DNA of 8,190 nucleotides from Candidatus Symbiothrix sp. (GCA_031284765.1 JAITXK010000164.1:1-8190), one strand, 5' to 3'. Numbered from the stretch's first letter, positions 1 to 6,731 are shown. Translations and numbers: made by a program. Notes: generated from the letters alone by a model not told the origin.

Positions 1-458
1 TATCCAAATACCGTCCCGTCAACGATACCCTGCCCGCGCTTGCCAACAATCTGAAAATGGAAGTTAGCTATTTCGATTTGAAACAACATCCGTTGGATGT
101 TTCGGAATTGAAGCAGGGAACGGATTTTATAGCGTCCGTCAAGATAAGCAACATCAGTGTTGCGGACGATTACACGAATCTGGCATTGACGCACATCATT
201 CCCTCGGGCTGGGAGATTTTCAACGAACGCCTCACGGACACAGAAAGCAATCACAGCGCCTACACCTATCGCGACATTCGCGACGACCGTGTTTTAACGT
301 ATTTTGATTTGGCTCGCGGAAAAAGCAAGACTATTGCTATTCGTTTGCAGGCTTCCTATCTGGGCTCATTTGTTTTGCCGGCAGTGCTTTGCGAGGCAAT
401 GTATGATTCTTCGGCGCAGGCGCGGACGGCGGCGGGGCGGGTGAAGGTTGTCAAATAG
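1..458 (+). CDS. Alpha-2-macroglobulin family protein, C-terminal part (5' truncated by window)
   Basis: The frame is open from base 3 with no start, so this is the last 151 residues of a longer protein whose N-terminus lies outside the window. Bacterial alpha-2-macroglobulins are large periplasmic or lipid-anchored protease traps; a thioester and bait region would sit upstream and cannot be checked here. The visible part matches the C-terminal MG10-like beta-sandwich of the bacterial family: it reads LKMEVSYFDL, then QGTDFIASVKISN, then IIPSGWEIFN, then the very typical YRDIRDDRVLTYFDL, and closes with YLGSFVLPAVLCEAMYD and a short basic tail ending VKVVK. An internal ATG at 57 lies inside conserved sequence and is not the start. 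pbpC, its usual partner, follows on the same strand but is separated by inserted DNA. The family call is firm; the overall length and any signal peptide are unknown. Confidence 0.88.
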   Translation, partial: SKYRPVNDTLPALANNLKMEVSYFDLKQHPLDVSELKQGTDFIASVKISNISVADDYTNLALTHIIPSGWEIFNERLTDTESNHSAYTYRDIRDDRVLTYFDLARGKSKTIAIRLQASYLGSFVLPAVLCEAMYDSSAQARTAAGRVKVVK

Positions 459-487
459 TAAAAAATCCCTATATTACAGGAAAACAT

Positions 488-495
488 TACCTTTG
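488..495 (+). promoter_or_regulatory. Candidate Bacteroidetes -7 box upstream of the KilA-N gene
   Basis: TACCTTTG is a perfect match to the Bacteroidetes primary-sigma -7 consensus TAnnTTTG and lies 31 bases before the KilA-N start codon. No TTTG or TTG element is found at the expected distance of about 19-21 bases upstream, so only half of the promoter is supported. If real, it would give the KilA-N gene its own transcript, with a short A-rich leader, independent of the macroglobulin gene. Confidence 0.4.
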
Positions 496-526
496 CATTT
501 TAAAAATCTTAAAAGAAGAAAAGAAT

Positions 527-1354
527 ATGAGCAAAAAAGAAACCATAACCGTGCAGGGAACGGAAGTAACACTCTACTCGCAACGCGAAGACCAATACAT
601 ATCACTGACCGATATGGCTAAATTCAAAAACAGTGAAATCCCCGCCGTAGTGATTTCGCATTGGATGAGTACCATTTTCTCCGTTAATTTTATGGGAATA
701 TGGGAAAAAATGAATAATCATCATTTTAACCTAACGGGATTCCGTGAGGTTAAAATGATGATGACCGAAACAGGTTTTGCTCTTTCGCCAAAACAATGGA
801 TTGAAAAGACAAATGCAATAGGCATTATATCAAAATCCGGACGTTATGGCGGTGGTACATTTGCACACCGCAATATTGCGTTTGAATTTGCTTCATGGCT
901 TAGCCCTGAATTCAAATACTACCTAATAAGCGAATTTCAACGCCTCAAAGAAGACGAACAGCGAACAAAGTCCCTCGAATGGAACTTGCAGCGCACGCTC
1001 TCAAAAATCAATTATCGTATTCATACTGATGCTATTAAGGAACATATCATACCGACTGTTGTTACCAAAGAACAAATTACTTACACCTATGCTGAAGAAG
1101 CCGATTTGTTGAATGTGGCGTTGTTTGGAAAAACAGCAAAAGAGTGGCGCGATGAAAACCCTGACAGCAAAGGCAATATCCGTGATTATGCTACCTTGGA
1201 GCAGTTGGTTGTACTCTCAAATATGGAAAGTATTAATGCCTTGCTTATCAGGCAGGAACTTCCGCAAGGAGAGCGGCTTGTACAACTCAACAATGTAGCA
1301 ATCACACAAATGCGCTCATTAGTAGAACATAAAAATTTGAAACATCTGAAATGA
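527..1354 (+). CDS. KilA-N domain-containing protein
   Basis: This 275-residue protein has a KilA-N domain over roughly residues 8-140, with typical signatures: ISLTDMAKFKN near the start, WMSTIFSVNFMGIWE, then GGGTFAHRNIAFEFASWLSPEFKYYLISEFQRLK. KilA-N is a DNA-binding fold frequent in phages, large DNA viruses and bacterial accessory regions. The C-terminal half (about 150-265) starts NLQRTLSKINYRIHTDAI and includes ALFGKTAKEWRDENP, GNIRDYATLEQLVVLSNMES and an RQELPQGERL stretch. I recognise this as the conserved tail of Bacteroidetes KilA-N proteins, with no known biochemical role. The length is normal and the frame intact. The ATG at 527 follows an A/G-rich leader and the protein begins MSKKETITVQG, as expected. 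Its biological function is not established; DNA binding is inferred from the family. It sits between two genes that normally adjoin, which marks it as accessory. Confidence 0.85.
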   Translation: MSKKETITVQGTEVTLYSQREDQYISLTDMAKFKNSEIPAVVISHWMSTIFSVNFMGIWEKMNNHHFNLTGFREVKMMMTETGFALSPKQWIEKTNAIGIISKSGRYGGGTFAHRNIAFEFASWLSPEFKYYLISEFQRLKEDEQRTKSLEWNLQRTLSKINYRIHTDAIKEHIIPTVVTKEQITYTYAEEADLLNVALFGKTAKEWRDENPDSKGNIRDYATLEQLVVLSNMESINALLIRQELPQGERLVQLNNVAITQMRSLVEHKNLKHLK

Positions 1355-1381
1355 CCTACTCAATACAGAACACGGAGGACA

Positions 1382-1498
1382 ATGGATGTATTTTTTGACT
1401 TGGAACAGAATATGAAAAATAAGAAAGACAGCTACATGGGTGATGTGGGATTCCCCGGAAAAATGGATGATATACCGGAATTAATGGAAACCGTCTAA
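1382..1498 (+). CDS. Small hypothetical protein, 38 residues
   Basis: An ATG at 1382 opens a 38-codon frame ending TAA at 1496-1498, six bases before the pbpC start. GGAGG at 1374-1378 lies only three bases ahead of the ATG; this is a strong Shine-Dalgarno match, unusual for Bacteroidetes, but the spacing is short. The peptide starts MDVFFDLEQNMKNKKDSYMG and ends MDDIPELMETV; it is acidic and hydrophilic, with no membrane segment or signal peptide, and I do not recognise it. The frame is the same as that of the KilA-N gene, separated from it by a TGA at 1352-1354 and nine sense codons. It could therefore be a separate small gene, the decayed tail of a longer gene, or non-coding. The wording of the peptide looks protein-like, which is the main argument for coding. 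Confidence 0.35.
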   Translation: MDVFFDLEQNMKNKKDSYMGDVGFPGKMDDIPELMETV

Positions 1499-1504
1499 TC
1501 CCCT

Positions 1505-3784
1505 ATGAATAAGGTTTCTTTCAAAAATATTTCCAAACGCCGCAGGATAATTCTATCAGTAATTATCCTGCTATTCATCAGTTACATCTTCTGTCTTCCC
1601 CGCCAATTATTCCAAGTCCCCTACGCCACGGTAGTAACCGACCGCCACGGCGAACTCCTTGGCGCCCGCCTTGCCGATGACGAGCAATGGCGTTTCCCCG
1701 CCTGCGACACCGTCCCCAAAAAGTTCAGTATCTGCCTCACTTCCTTTGAAGACCAACATTTCTATCATCATTGGGGCGTGAATCCCATCTCCATCGGCCG
1801 GGCGTTGATGCAAAATATTCAGGCAAAAAAAGTCATCAGCGGAGGGAGTACGATTACGATGCAAGTCATCCGTTTGTCGCGCAACAAGCCGCGGACAATA
1901 GGTGAAAAAGGCATCGAAATGATATTATCCACTCGTCTGGAATTTCGCTATTCGAAAGAAAAGATTCTGGCTTTATACGCCTCCCACGCCCCTTTTGGCG
2001 GCAACGTGGTGGGTTTGGATGCTGCTGCATGGCGCTATTTCGGCCATTCATCCGCACAATTATCGTGGGCGGAAGCTGCTACTTTGGCCGTACTCCCCAA
2101 TGCACCGGCCATGTTGCATCTGTCGAAAAACCGGAAATCCTTACTGCTCAAACGCAACCGCTTATTAAAAAAGCTATTGGAAAACAAGCAAATAGATGCC
2201 CTGACTTGCGACTTGGCGCTAAGCGAAGAATTGCCCCGCGAACCCCTGCCGCTCCCCCAAATCGCCCCACATTTGGTCAGTTATTTTTATCAAACCCACA
2301 AGGGCAAACAAACCGTTTCGACCGTCGATAAAAGTCTGCAAGTCCGAATCGAAGAAATTCTGGAACAATGGCATCAGGAGTTTCTGCAACAAGATATTCG
2401 CAATCTGGCAGCCATCGTCATCGACGTACCCACCAATAAGGTGCTGGCCTATTGCGGAAATGTTCGTTTCAACGAGAGCCAATCGGGCAATCAGGTTGAT
2501 GTCATTCGGGCGGAACGCAGTACAGGCAGTATCCTGAAGCCCTTTTTGTATTACGCCGCTTTGCAGGAAGGTGAAATTCTTCCCCGCACACTTTTGCCCG
2601 ATATTCCGCTGAATGTCAACGGTTTTTCGCCTCAGAATTTTAACATGCAATACGAAGGCGCCGTTCCCGCTTCGGAAGCTGTAGCCCGCTCGCTGAATGT
2701 ACCATTAGTCAACTTGTTGCGCCAATACAGCGTACCTAAATTCTACCATTTCTTAAAGCAGCAACACATTGCCTCCCTGCCTCGTCCCGCCTCACACTAC
2801 GGTCTATCCTTGATATTGGGCGGCGCTGAGGCCAAGTTGGGTGATATCGCCAAGGGCTATTCCAACATGGCGCGCACCTTATTAAATATTGAGTCCGGCA
2901 TGGATAAGAAAGCCGTTTGGCAAGTTTTTGAAGCCCTGACCGAAGTAAACCGTCCCGAAGAAATCGACTGGCGCACCCTTCCCGGCATGCAAAAAATCGC
3001 CTGGAAAACAGGGACGAGTTACGGCTTTCGCGATGCCTGGGCGGTCGGTGCAACGCCCAAATACGTGGTTGGCGTGTGGGTTGGCAACAGTTCGGGCGAA
3101 GGCAAGCCCAATCTCATCGGGGCACGCACGGCAGGCCCGGTCATGTTTGATATTTTCGAGCGTTTGCCCGCTTCCGAATGGTTCGAACAGCCTTCGGGCG
3201 CATGGGCGGAAGCCATCGTCTGCCGCCAATCCGGTCACTTGAAAGGACGCTTTTGCGAGGATACGGATACCCTGCTCGTTTGTCCAAACGGCTTGCGTAC
3301 AGAAGTTTGTCCGTATCATATCCCCGTCAATCTGACTGTTGACGAACGTTTCCGCGTATATGCAACCTGTCTCGGCTCCGAAGCGTCCGTTCAACGGAAC
3401 TGGTTCGTATTACCTCCCGCTTGGGCATGGTATTACCGGCAGCACCATCCCGATTATCAGGCGCTTCCCGCATTCAAAAGCGGGTGCGGAGAAGACAGTT
3501 CCAACCCGATGCAATTCATTTATCCGCAAGGGAATGCGCAGGTTCATCTCCCGAAACAACTGGATGGTTCAGCAGGCAAAATCACGGTGAACTTGGCGCA
3601 CAACAATCGCCGTGCCACCGTCTTTTGGCATATTGACAACGAATACCTTACCTCTACAACCGACATTCATACGATTACGGTGCAACTTGCTGTCGGCAAC
3701 CATTTTATTACCGCGGTCGATAACGAAGGGAACAGCATTTCCTGCCAACTGGCGGTTACAAATATTTTTACCACAAAACCGTAA
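1505..3784 (+). CDS. pbpC: Penicillin-binding protein 1C (bifunctional transglycosylase/transpeptidase)
   Basis: This 759-residue class A PBP is anchored in the inner membrane and builds peptidoglycan in the periplasm. A basic N-terminus (KRRR at 11-14) precedes one membrane segment at about 15-31. The GT51 glycosyltransferase domain covers about 45-230: the motif EDQHFYHHWGV at 82-92 carries the catalytic Glu82, and GGSTITMQ lies at 113-120. The transpeptidase domain covers about 300-560, with active-site Ser342 in SILK (342-345), SLN at 396-398 and KTGT at 501-504. A Cys-containing linker leads to a C-terminal BiPBP_C-type beta domain at about 670-755. Length and motifs are normal for PbpC and all catalytic motifs are intact. 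The ATG at 1505 gives the expected signal-anchor. PbpC normally pairs with alpha-2-macroglobulin, probably to repair the wall after envelope breach; here the pair is interrupted. Physiological role is inferred from the family. Confidence 0.95.
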   Translation: MNKVSFKNISKRRRIILSVIILLFISYIFCLPRQLFQVPYATVVTDRHGELLGARLADDEQWRFPACDTVPKKFSICLTSFEDQHFYHHWGVNPISIGRALMQNIQAKKVISGGSTITMQVIRLSRNKPRTIGEKGIEMILSTRLEFRYSKEKILALYASHAPFGGNVVGLDAAAWRYFGHSSAQLSWAEAATLAVLPNAPAMLHLSKNRKSLLLKRNRLLKKLLENKQIDALTCDLALSEELPREPLPLPQIAPHLVSYFYQTHKGKQTVSTVDKSLQVRIEEILEQWHQEFLQQDIRNLAAIVIDVPTNKVLAYCGNVRFNESQSGNQVDVIRAERSTGSILKPFLYYAALQEGEILPRTLLPDIPLNVNGFSPQNFNMQYEGAVPASEAVARSLNVPLVNLLRQYSVPKFYHFLKQQHIASLPRPASHYGLSLILGGAEAKLGDIAKGYSNMARTLLNIESGMDKKAVWQVFEALTEVNRPEEIDWRTLPGMQKIAWKTGTSYGFRDAWAVGATPKYVVGVWVGNSSGEGKPNLIGARTAGPVMFDIFERLPASEWFEQPSGAWAEAIVCRQSGHLKGRFCEDTDTLLVCPNGLRTEVCPYHIPVNLTVDERFRVYATCLGSEASVQRNWFVLPPAWAWYYRQHHPDYQALPAFKSGCGEDSSNPMQFIYPQGNAQVHLPKQLDGSAGKITVNLAHNNRRATVFWHIDNEYLTSTTDIHTITVQLAVGNHFITAVDNEGNSISCQLAVTNIFTTKP

Positions 3785-3830
3785 AAATTGAAAAAACATC
3801 TACTGATATGTTAGATAAACATTGTCGTAT

Positions 3831-3915
3831 CGTCATTGCGAGGGCGAAGCCCGAAGCAAACCAGAAAGAATACACTCAAACAATACTGGATTGCTTCGCT
3901 CCGCTCGCAAAGACG
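3831..3915. repeat. 85-bp palindromic repeat element (REP/MITE-like)
   Basis: CGTCATTGCGAG at 3831-3842 pairs with CTCGCAAAGACG at 3904-3915, with one mismatch, and GAAGCAAACCAG at 3853-3864 pairs with CTGGATTGCTTC at 3886-3897, also with one mismatch. The unpaired centre at 3865-3885 is A-rich, and short asymmetric segments (10 and 6 bases) separate the inner and outer arms. I recall elements with ATTGCGAG and GAAGCAATCCAG arms as dispersed, high-copy repeats in several bacterial lineages, but no family name can be given with certainty. The element lies 46 bases behind pbpC and would form a long hairpin in a read-through transcript. No coding capacity of its own is credible. Confidence 0.75.
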
Positions 3916-3933
3916 TCAAAAAGGTAGTACAAG

Positions 3934-4145
3934 ACACACACTACCCGGCCCGAGCCTTCGGGGAAGCTTTCGGAAACACACACTACCCTCCCCGAACCCT
4001 CGGGGAAGCTTTCGTGTAATACACACTACCCTCCCCGAACCTTGGGGAAGCTTTCGTGTAACGCACACTACCCTGCCCGAGCACTCGGGGCGACTTGCAG
4101 TGTCACCTGCAACCTTGCCCGAACCCTCGTTGCGACTTGCGGGGA
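3934..4145. repeat. Tandem array of five ~42-bp units with GC-rich hairpins
   Basis: The motif CACACTACC begins at 3937, 3979, 4022 and 4064, and a diverged fifth copy aligns at 4106, so the period is 42, 43, 42 and 42 bases. Each of the first four units contains a short palindrome: CCCGA/TCGGG at 3949-3962, CCCCGA/TCGGGG at 3990-4005, CCCCGA/TTGGGG at 4033-4047, and CCCGA/TCGGG at 4077-4089 within a CCCGAG..CTCGGG match. Unit 5 has lost the stem. Units 1-3 share AAGCTT after the hairpin (3964, 4006, 4048), while units 4-5 carry GCGACTTGC instead. The array is strikingly GC-rich next to A+T-rich DNA. Because 42 is divisible by three, long open frames run through it on both strands, but these look like by-products of the repeat. 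Confidence 0.85.
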
Positions 4146-4208
4146 AAATTATCCGTAACGAAAGGCAGATGCCTGAAACCGTAGGAACACACATATCATT
4201 TAAAATAA

Positions 4209-4427
4209 AAAATATTCAGTAGATTGCAATTTTTAAAAAATAGAATTTCGTTGAGTACATTGACCGTTGTATTTTACGAAAAAGCAAGTGGGTCATTTGG
4301 ATTTAATTCAAAATTCACACAAGCATTACACGATGGATGGACAAACATACTTTGGTTTTTTATCGCATTGGCAAATTTGTGGGCATTTCTACTTATTGGA
4401 ATAATCTCAATCGAATCATTCATTTAA
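4209..4427 (+). pseudogene. C-terminal remnant of a DUF4349-type membrane protein
   Basis: Following an in-frame TAA at 4206-4208, the frame reads RLQFLKNRISLSTLTVVFYE, a loop KASGSFGFNSKF, then ALHDGWTNILWFFIALANLW and AFLLIGIIS before a TAA at 4425-4427. This is the order seen at the C-terminus of DUF4349 proteins: a beta strand with the RISLSTLT pattern, a short linker ending in a GW motif, and one hydrophobic helix that anchors the protein in the membrane. Members of that family are a few hundred residues long with an N-terminal lipoprotein signal or signal peptide and a coiled coil. All of that is missing, and the upstream bases are the tandem repeat array. No ATG and no ribosome site precede the fragment; only a TTG at 4224 could start it. 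I read it as a 5'-truncated relic. The family call is from memory of the pattern. Confidence 0.55.
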
Positions 4428-4439
4428 AAACAAAAAAAA

Positions 4440-4532
4440 TTAAGAACCGACAGAGATTAAAACACAGAAATGATAGAATATGAAGAAAGTTTAAAAAGAA
4501 AATATAGACGTAAAAACCTCTGCCGGTCTTAA
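4440..4532. repeat. Imperfect inverted repeat, 15-16 bp arms, enclosing a 20-codon frame
   Basis: TTAAGAACCGACAGAG at 4440-4455 pairs with CTCTGCCGGTCTTAA at 4518-4532, with one mismatch and one single-base gap, around a 62-base A-rich centre. On the plus strand an ATG at 4470 opens 20 codons (MIEYEESLKRKYRRKNLCRS) that end at the TAA closing the right arm. The peptide is strongly basic and not recognised; it has no clear ribosome site. The arms start and end with TTAA, as the tips of a small non-autonomous element might, but target-site duplications could not be confirmed. It could equally be an RNA hairpin with a large loop. Confidence 0.45.
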
Positions 4533-4790
4533 TTTTCGAATACAAATGTAGTACTTATAAATCACATAACAGAAATATTCACTGTTTTTTTTTAGACAAA
4601 ACCGACACATAAGAACTTGAAAGGAAAAGGGAAATTGGCATTTTCAAATAAACGCTTTCTAAAACCAACCAATGTGGCACAAAACACCAGCAAGCCCTTC
4701 ATTATCCAACTTTTTTATCAAATTATTGCGTATTTAAAAAAATAGTCGTAAATTTCGTGTCCAAATCAAATTCAAGTAATTCATAACAAT
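4533..4790. other. A+T-rich intergenic DNA ahead of the glycogen operon
   Basis: No coding sequence is recognisable here. The stretch contains a run of nine T at 4585-4593 preceded only by a weak 5-bp stem (AACAG at 4568-4572 with CTGTT at 4582-4586), which is a poor intrinsic terminator. A second AACCGACA (4600-4607) repeats a segment of the inverted-repeat arm at 4445-4452. The last 65 bases hold the candidate promoter described separately and an A-rich leader before the debranching-enzyme start. Nothing else is apparent. Confidence 0.5.
4726..4756 (+). promoter_or_regulatory. Candidate Bacteroidetes promoter of the glycogen operon
   Basis: TTG at 4726-4728 and TAAATTTC at 4749-4756 are 20 bases apart. 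This fits the Bacteroidetes arrangement of a TTTG-like -33 box and a TAnnTTTG -7 box, except that the last base of the -7 box is C rather than G and the -33 box is only three bases. The start codon of the debranching-enzyme gene lies 34 bases downstream. A transcript from here would cover all three glycogen genes, which have no comparable upstream signals of their own. Confidence 0.35.
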
Positions 4791-6731
4791 ATGGGATACC
4801 TTAAATTCGACAAAACACTTCTGATTAACTTGGAAGAATCCCTCAAAAGGGAAATTCTCCGTACCAACCGTGGAGGGGCTTATCATTCTACTACCATTGT
4901 CGATTGCAATACACGCAAGTATCACGGACTGCTGATTTGTCCGGTTCCTGCATTGGATGCCGACAATCACGTGCTGCTGTCTTCATTGGACGAAACGGTC
5001 ATTCAGCACGGGGCGGAATTTAATTTGGGTGTCCACCAGTACACCCATAATCATTTCAATCCCAACGGACACAAATATGTCCGCCAATTTGAATTTGAAG
5101 GCATTCCCAAAACTATTTACCGTGTGGGGGGCGTCATCCTGTCGAAAGAAAAAGTGTTTACCGCTTTTGAAAATCGCATACTGATAAAATATACCCTCTT
5201 GGATGCTCATTCCCCAACCACTTTGCGATTGAAACCGTTTCTGGCTTTCCGTAACGTAAATCAATTGACGTATGCCAATTCCGGCGCTAATCTGAATTAT
5301 TCCGAAATCGAAAACGGTATTCAAACCTGCATGTATCCCGGATATCCCGATTTGCATTTGCAATTCAGCAAGCCGGTTCAATTTATTTATAATCCCGATT
5401 GGTATAAAGGCATTGAATATCCCAAAGAACAGGAACGCGGTTTTCCCTATAAGGAAGATTTGTATGTTCCGGGCTATTTTGAAATGGAAATCAAAAAGGG
5501 CGAATCCATTTACTTTTCGGGCGGCGATACGCTGATTACACCCGATTTAATTGCCGGTAAATACAATGAAGAATCGCAAACGCGGACGCCGCGTACCAGT
5601 TTCTATAATTGTTTGAAAAATTCGGCGCAACAGTTTTATCTCCGGCCAACGGAACATGATGCCTATTTGTTGGCGGGCTATCCGTGGTTCAAAGTCCGTG
5701 CGCGGGATTTGTTCATCTCCATGCCGGGCTGTTCGCTGGCTATTGACGACCCCGTCCGCTTTGAAAAATTGATGGATACCGCTTCGCCTGCCCTCCGCCG
5801 TTTTATGCAAGCGGGAGAAGGAGATCAAGTGATTCAGGAAATGGATATGCCCGATGTTCCGCTGTGGGCGATTTGGGCGATGCAACAATACGCCAAAGCG
5901 ACTTCCGTTGAACAATGCAATCAACGGTACGGCAAACTGGTACAAGAAATTATTCATTATATAGAAACAAACCAACATCCGAATTTAGTCCTGGACGCCA
6001 ATGGATTGGTGCGTTCATCGGGAAAAGACCAACCGGTTACGTGGATGAATTCCACCTCCGAAGGCCGTCCCATCGTACCACGGTCGGGTTATATTGTCGA
6101 ATTTAATGCTTTGTGGTACAATGCGCTCAAATTTGCGGTCGAATTAGCCCTTATACAACCGGACGAGACACAGGCCGAAGCCTTGGATGCGATTGCGACA
6201 ACCGCCGCCAACTCATTTGTGGAAACATTCGTCAACGGCTACGGTTATTTATATGACTATGTCGATGGCACTTATATTGATTGGAGCGTCCGCCCCAACA
6301 TGTTGTTCTCCGTTTCATTGGATTATTCGCCCTTGAGCCGGACTCAACGCCGGACGGTTCTCAACATCATTACCAAAGAATTATTGACGCCGAAAGGCAT
6401 CCGCTCCCTCAGTCCCAAAAGCGAAGGCTACCGGCCTTATTATACCGGAACGCAACATGAACGCGATTGGGCTTATCATCAAGGAACGGCTTGGCCGTGG
6501 TTATTGGGTGCATATTTAGAGGCATATTTAAAACTTTATCAATACAGTGGCGTTTCTTTTGTAGAAAGAATGCTCATCGGTGTGGAGGAAGAAATGAATA
6601 CCCATTGCATCAGTTCTATTTCGGAGTTATACGATGGTAATCCGCCTTTTCAAAGTCGCGGCGCCATTTCGTTTGCGATGAATGTGGCCGCTATTTTGCG
6701 CGTGCTGAAATTATTGGAAAATTATGAATAA
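4791..6731 (+). CDS. Glycogen debranching enzyme (amylo-alpha-1,6-glucosidase, GH133-like)
   Basis: This 646-residue cytoplasmic enzyme should hydrolyse alpha-1,6 branch points of glycogen. It has the bacterial/archaeal two-domain form. The N-terminal beta domain (about 15-270) begins LKREILRTNRGGAYHSTTIV, followed by DCNTRKYHGLLI and LLSSLDETVIQHG. A C-terminal (alpha/alpha)6-type catalytic domain (about 275-645) shows LLAGYPWFKVRARDLFIS (293-310), VTWMNSTSEG (416-425), PRSGYIVEFNALWYNALKF (430-448), ERDWAYHQGTAWPWLLGAYL (557-576) and SSISELYDGNPPFQSRGAIS (608-627), all typical of the family. Length is normal and no disruption is seen. The ATG at 4791 follows an A-rich leader, and the N-terminus MGYLKFDKTL resembles close Bacteroidales homologues as I recall them. 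It heads a three-gene operon, 24 bases before the glycosyltransferase. Assignment to debranching is strong; natural substrate specificity is inferred. Confidence 0.93.
   Translation: MGYLKFDKTLLINLEESLKREILRTNRGGAYHSTTIVDCNTRKYHGLLICPVPALDADNHVLLSSLDETVIQHGAEFNLGVHQYTHNHFNPNGHKYVRQFEFEGIPKTIYRVGGVILSKEKVFTAFENRILIKYTLLDAHSPTTLRLKPFLAFRNVNQLTYANSGANLNYSEIENGIQTCMYPGYPDLHLQFSKPVQFIYNPDWYKGIEYPKEQERGFPYKEDLYVPGYFEMEIKKGESIYFSGGDTLITPDLIAGKYNEESQTRTPRTSFYNCLKNSAQQFYLRPTEHDAYLLAGYPWFKVRARDLFISMPGCSLAIDDPVRFEKLMDTASPALRRFMQAGEGDQVIQEMDMPDVPLWAIWAMQQYAKATSVEQCNQRYGKLVQEIIHYIETNQHPNLVLDANGLVRSSGKDQPVTWMNSTSEGRPIVPRSGYIVEFNALWYNALKFAVELALIQPDETQAEALDAIATTAANSFVETFVNGYGYLYDYVDGTYIDWSVRPNMLFSVSLDYSPLSRTQRRTVLNIITKELLTPKGIRSLSPKSEGYRPYYTGTQHERDWAYHQGTAWPWLLGAYLEAYLKLYQYSGVSFVERMLIGVEEEMNTHCISSISELYDGNPPFQSRGAISFAMNVAAILRVLKLLENYE

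Larger units (their letters stand above)
464..1506. other. Putative inserted cassette between the macroglobulin and pbpC genes
   Basis: AATCCCTAT at 464-472, just after the macroglobulin stop, recurs as AATCCCCTAT at 1497-1506, where it runs into the pbpC start codon. Removing one copy and everything between would leave the pbpC start about 13 bases behind the macroglobulin stop, which is the tight spacing expected of this gene pair. The interval holds the KilA-N gene and a 38-codon frame. By spot count, 18 of 60 bases are G+C at 661-720 and 24 of 60 at 1201-1260, against 33 of 60 at 181-240 and 35 of 60 at 3061-3120 in the flanking genes. No transposase, integrase or terminal inverted repeat is visible, so the mechanism is unknown. 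The 9-10 bp repeat could be chance. Confidence 0.4.

Noticed and set aside
1352..1354. Recoded TGA (selenocysteine or altered genetic code)
   Set aside because: No hairpin typical of a selenocysteine signal was noticed after the TGA. The KilA-N protein already has the usual family length at this stop, and the phylum uses TGA as stop.
527..1498. Toxin-antitoxin pair made of the KilA-N gene and the 38-codon frame
   Set aside because: Neither product resembles a known toxin or antitoxin, and the order and sizes alone are not evidence.
1505..1600. Lipoprotein signal (Cys30 after the hydrophobic segment of PbpC)
   Set aside because: The residues before Cys30 (SYIF) do not fit a lipobox, and class A PBPs keep an uncleaved membrane anchor.
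2882..3394. Minus-strand 170-codon open frame inside pbpC
   Set aside because: It is antisense to the conserved transpeptidase coding sequence, and its peptide resembles no family. Long antisense frames are common in genes of this composition.
3934..4145. CRISPR array
   Set aside because: The whole 42-bp unit repeats, so there are no unique spacers between constant repeats, and no cas gene is present in the window.
3916..4194. Minus-strand 92-codon open frame with RKLP/GRVV repeats
   Set aside because: It is the mirror of the same tandem array. Similar repeat-derived peptides do get annotated as hypothetical proteins, but nothing here supports translation.
3836..4222. Plus-strand 128-codon open frame with repeated HTLP-type segments across the tandem array
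   Set aside because: It starts with a TTG inside the palindromic element, has no ribosome site, and stays open because the repeat period is divisible by three. The peptide shows no recognisable domain.
4568..4593. Intrinsic terminator (AACAG/CTGTT stem followed by nine T)
   Set aside because: The stem has only five mostly A-T pairs and a nine-base loop, too weak to call. No intact gene directly upstream needs it.
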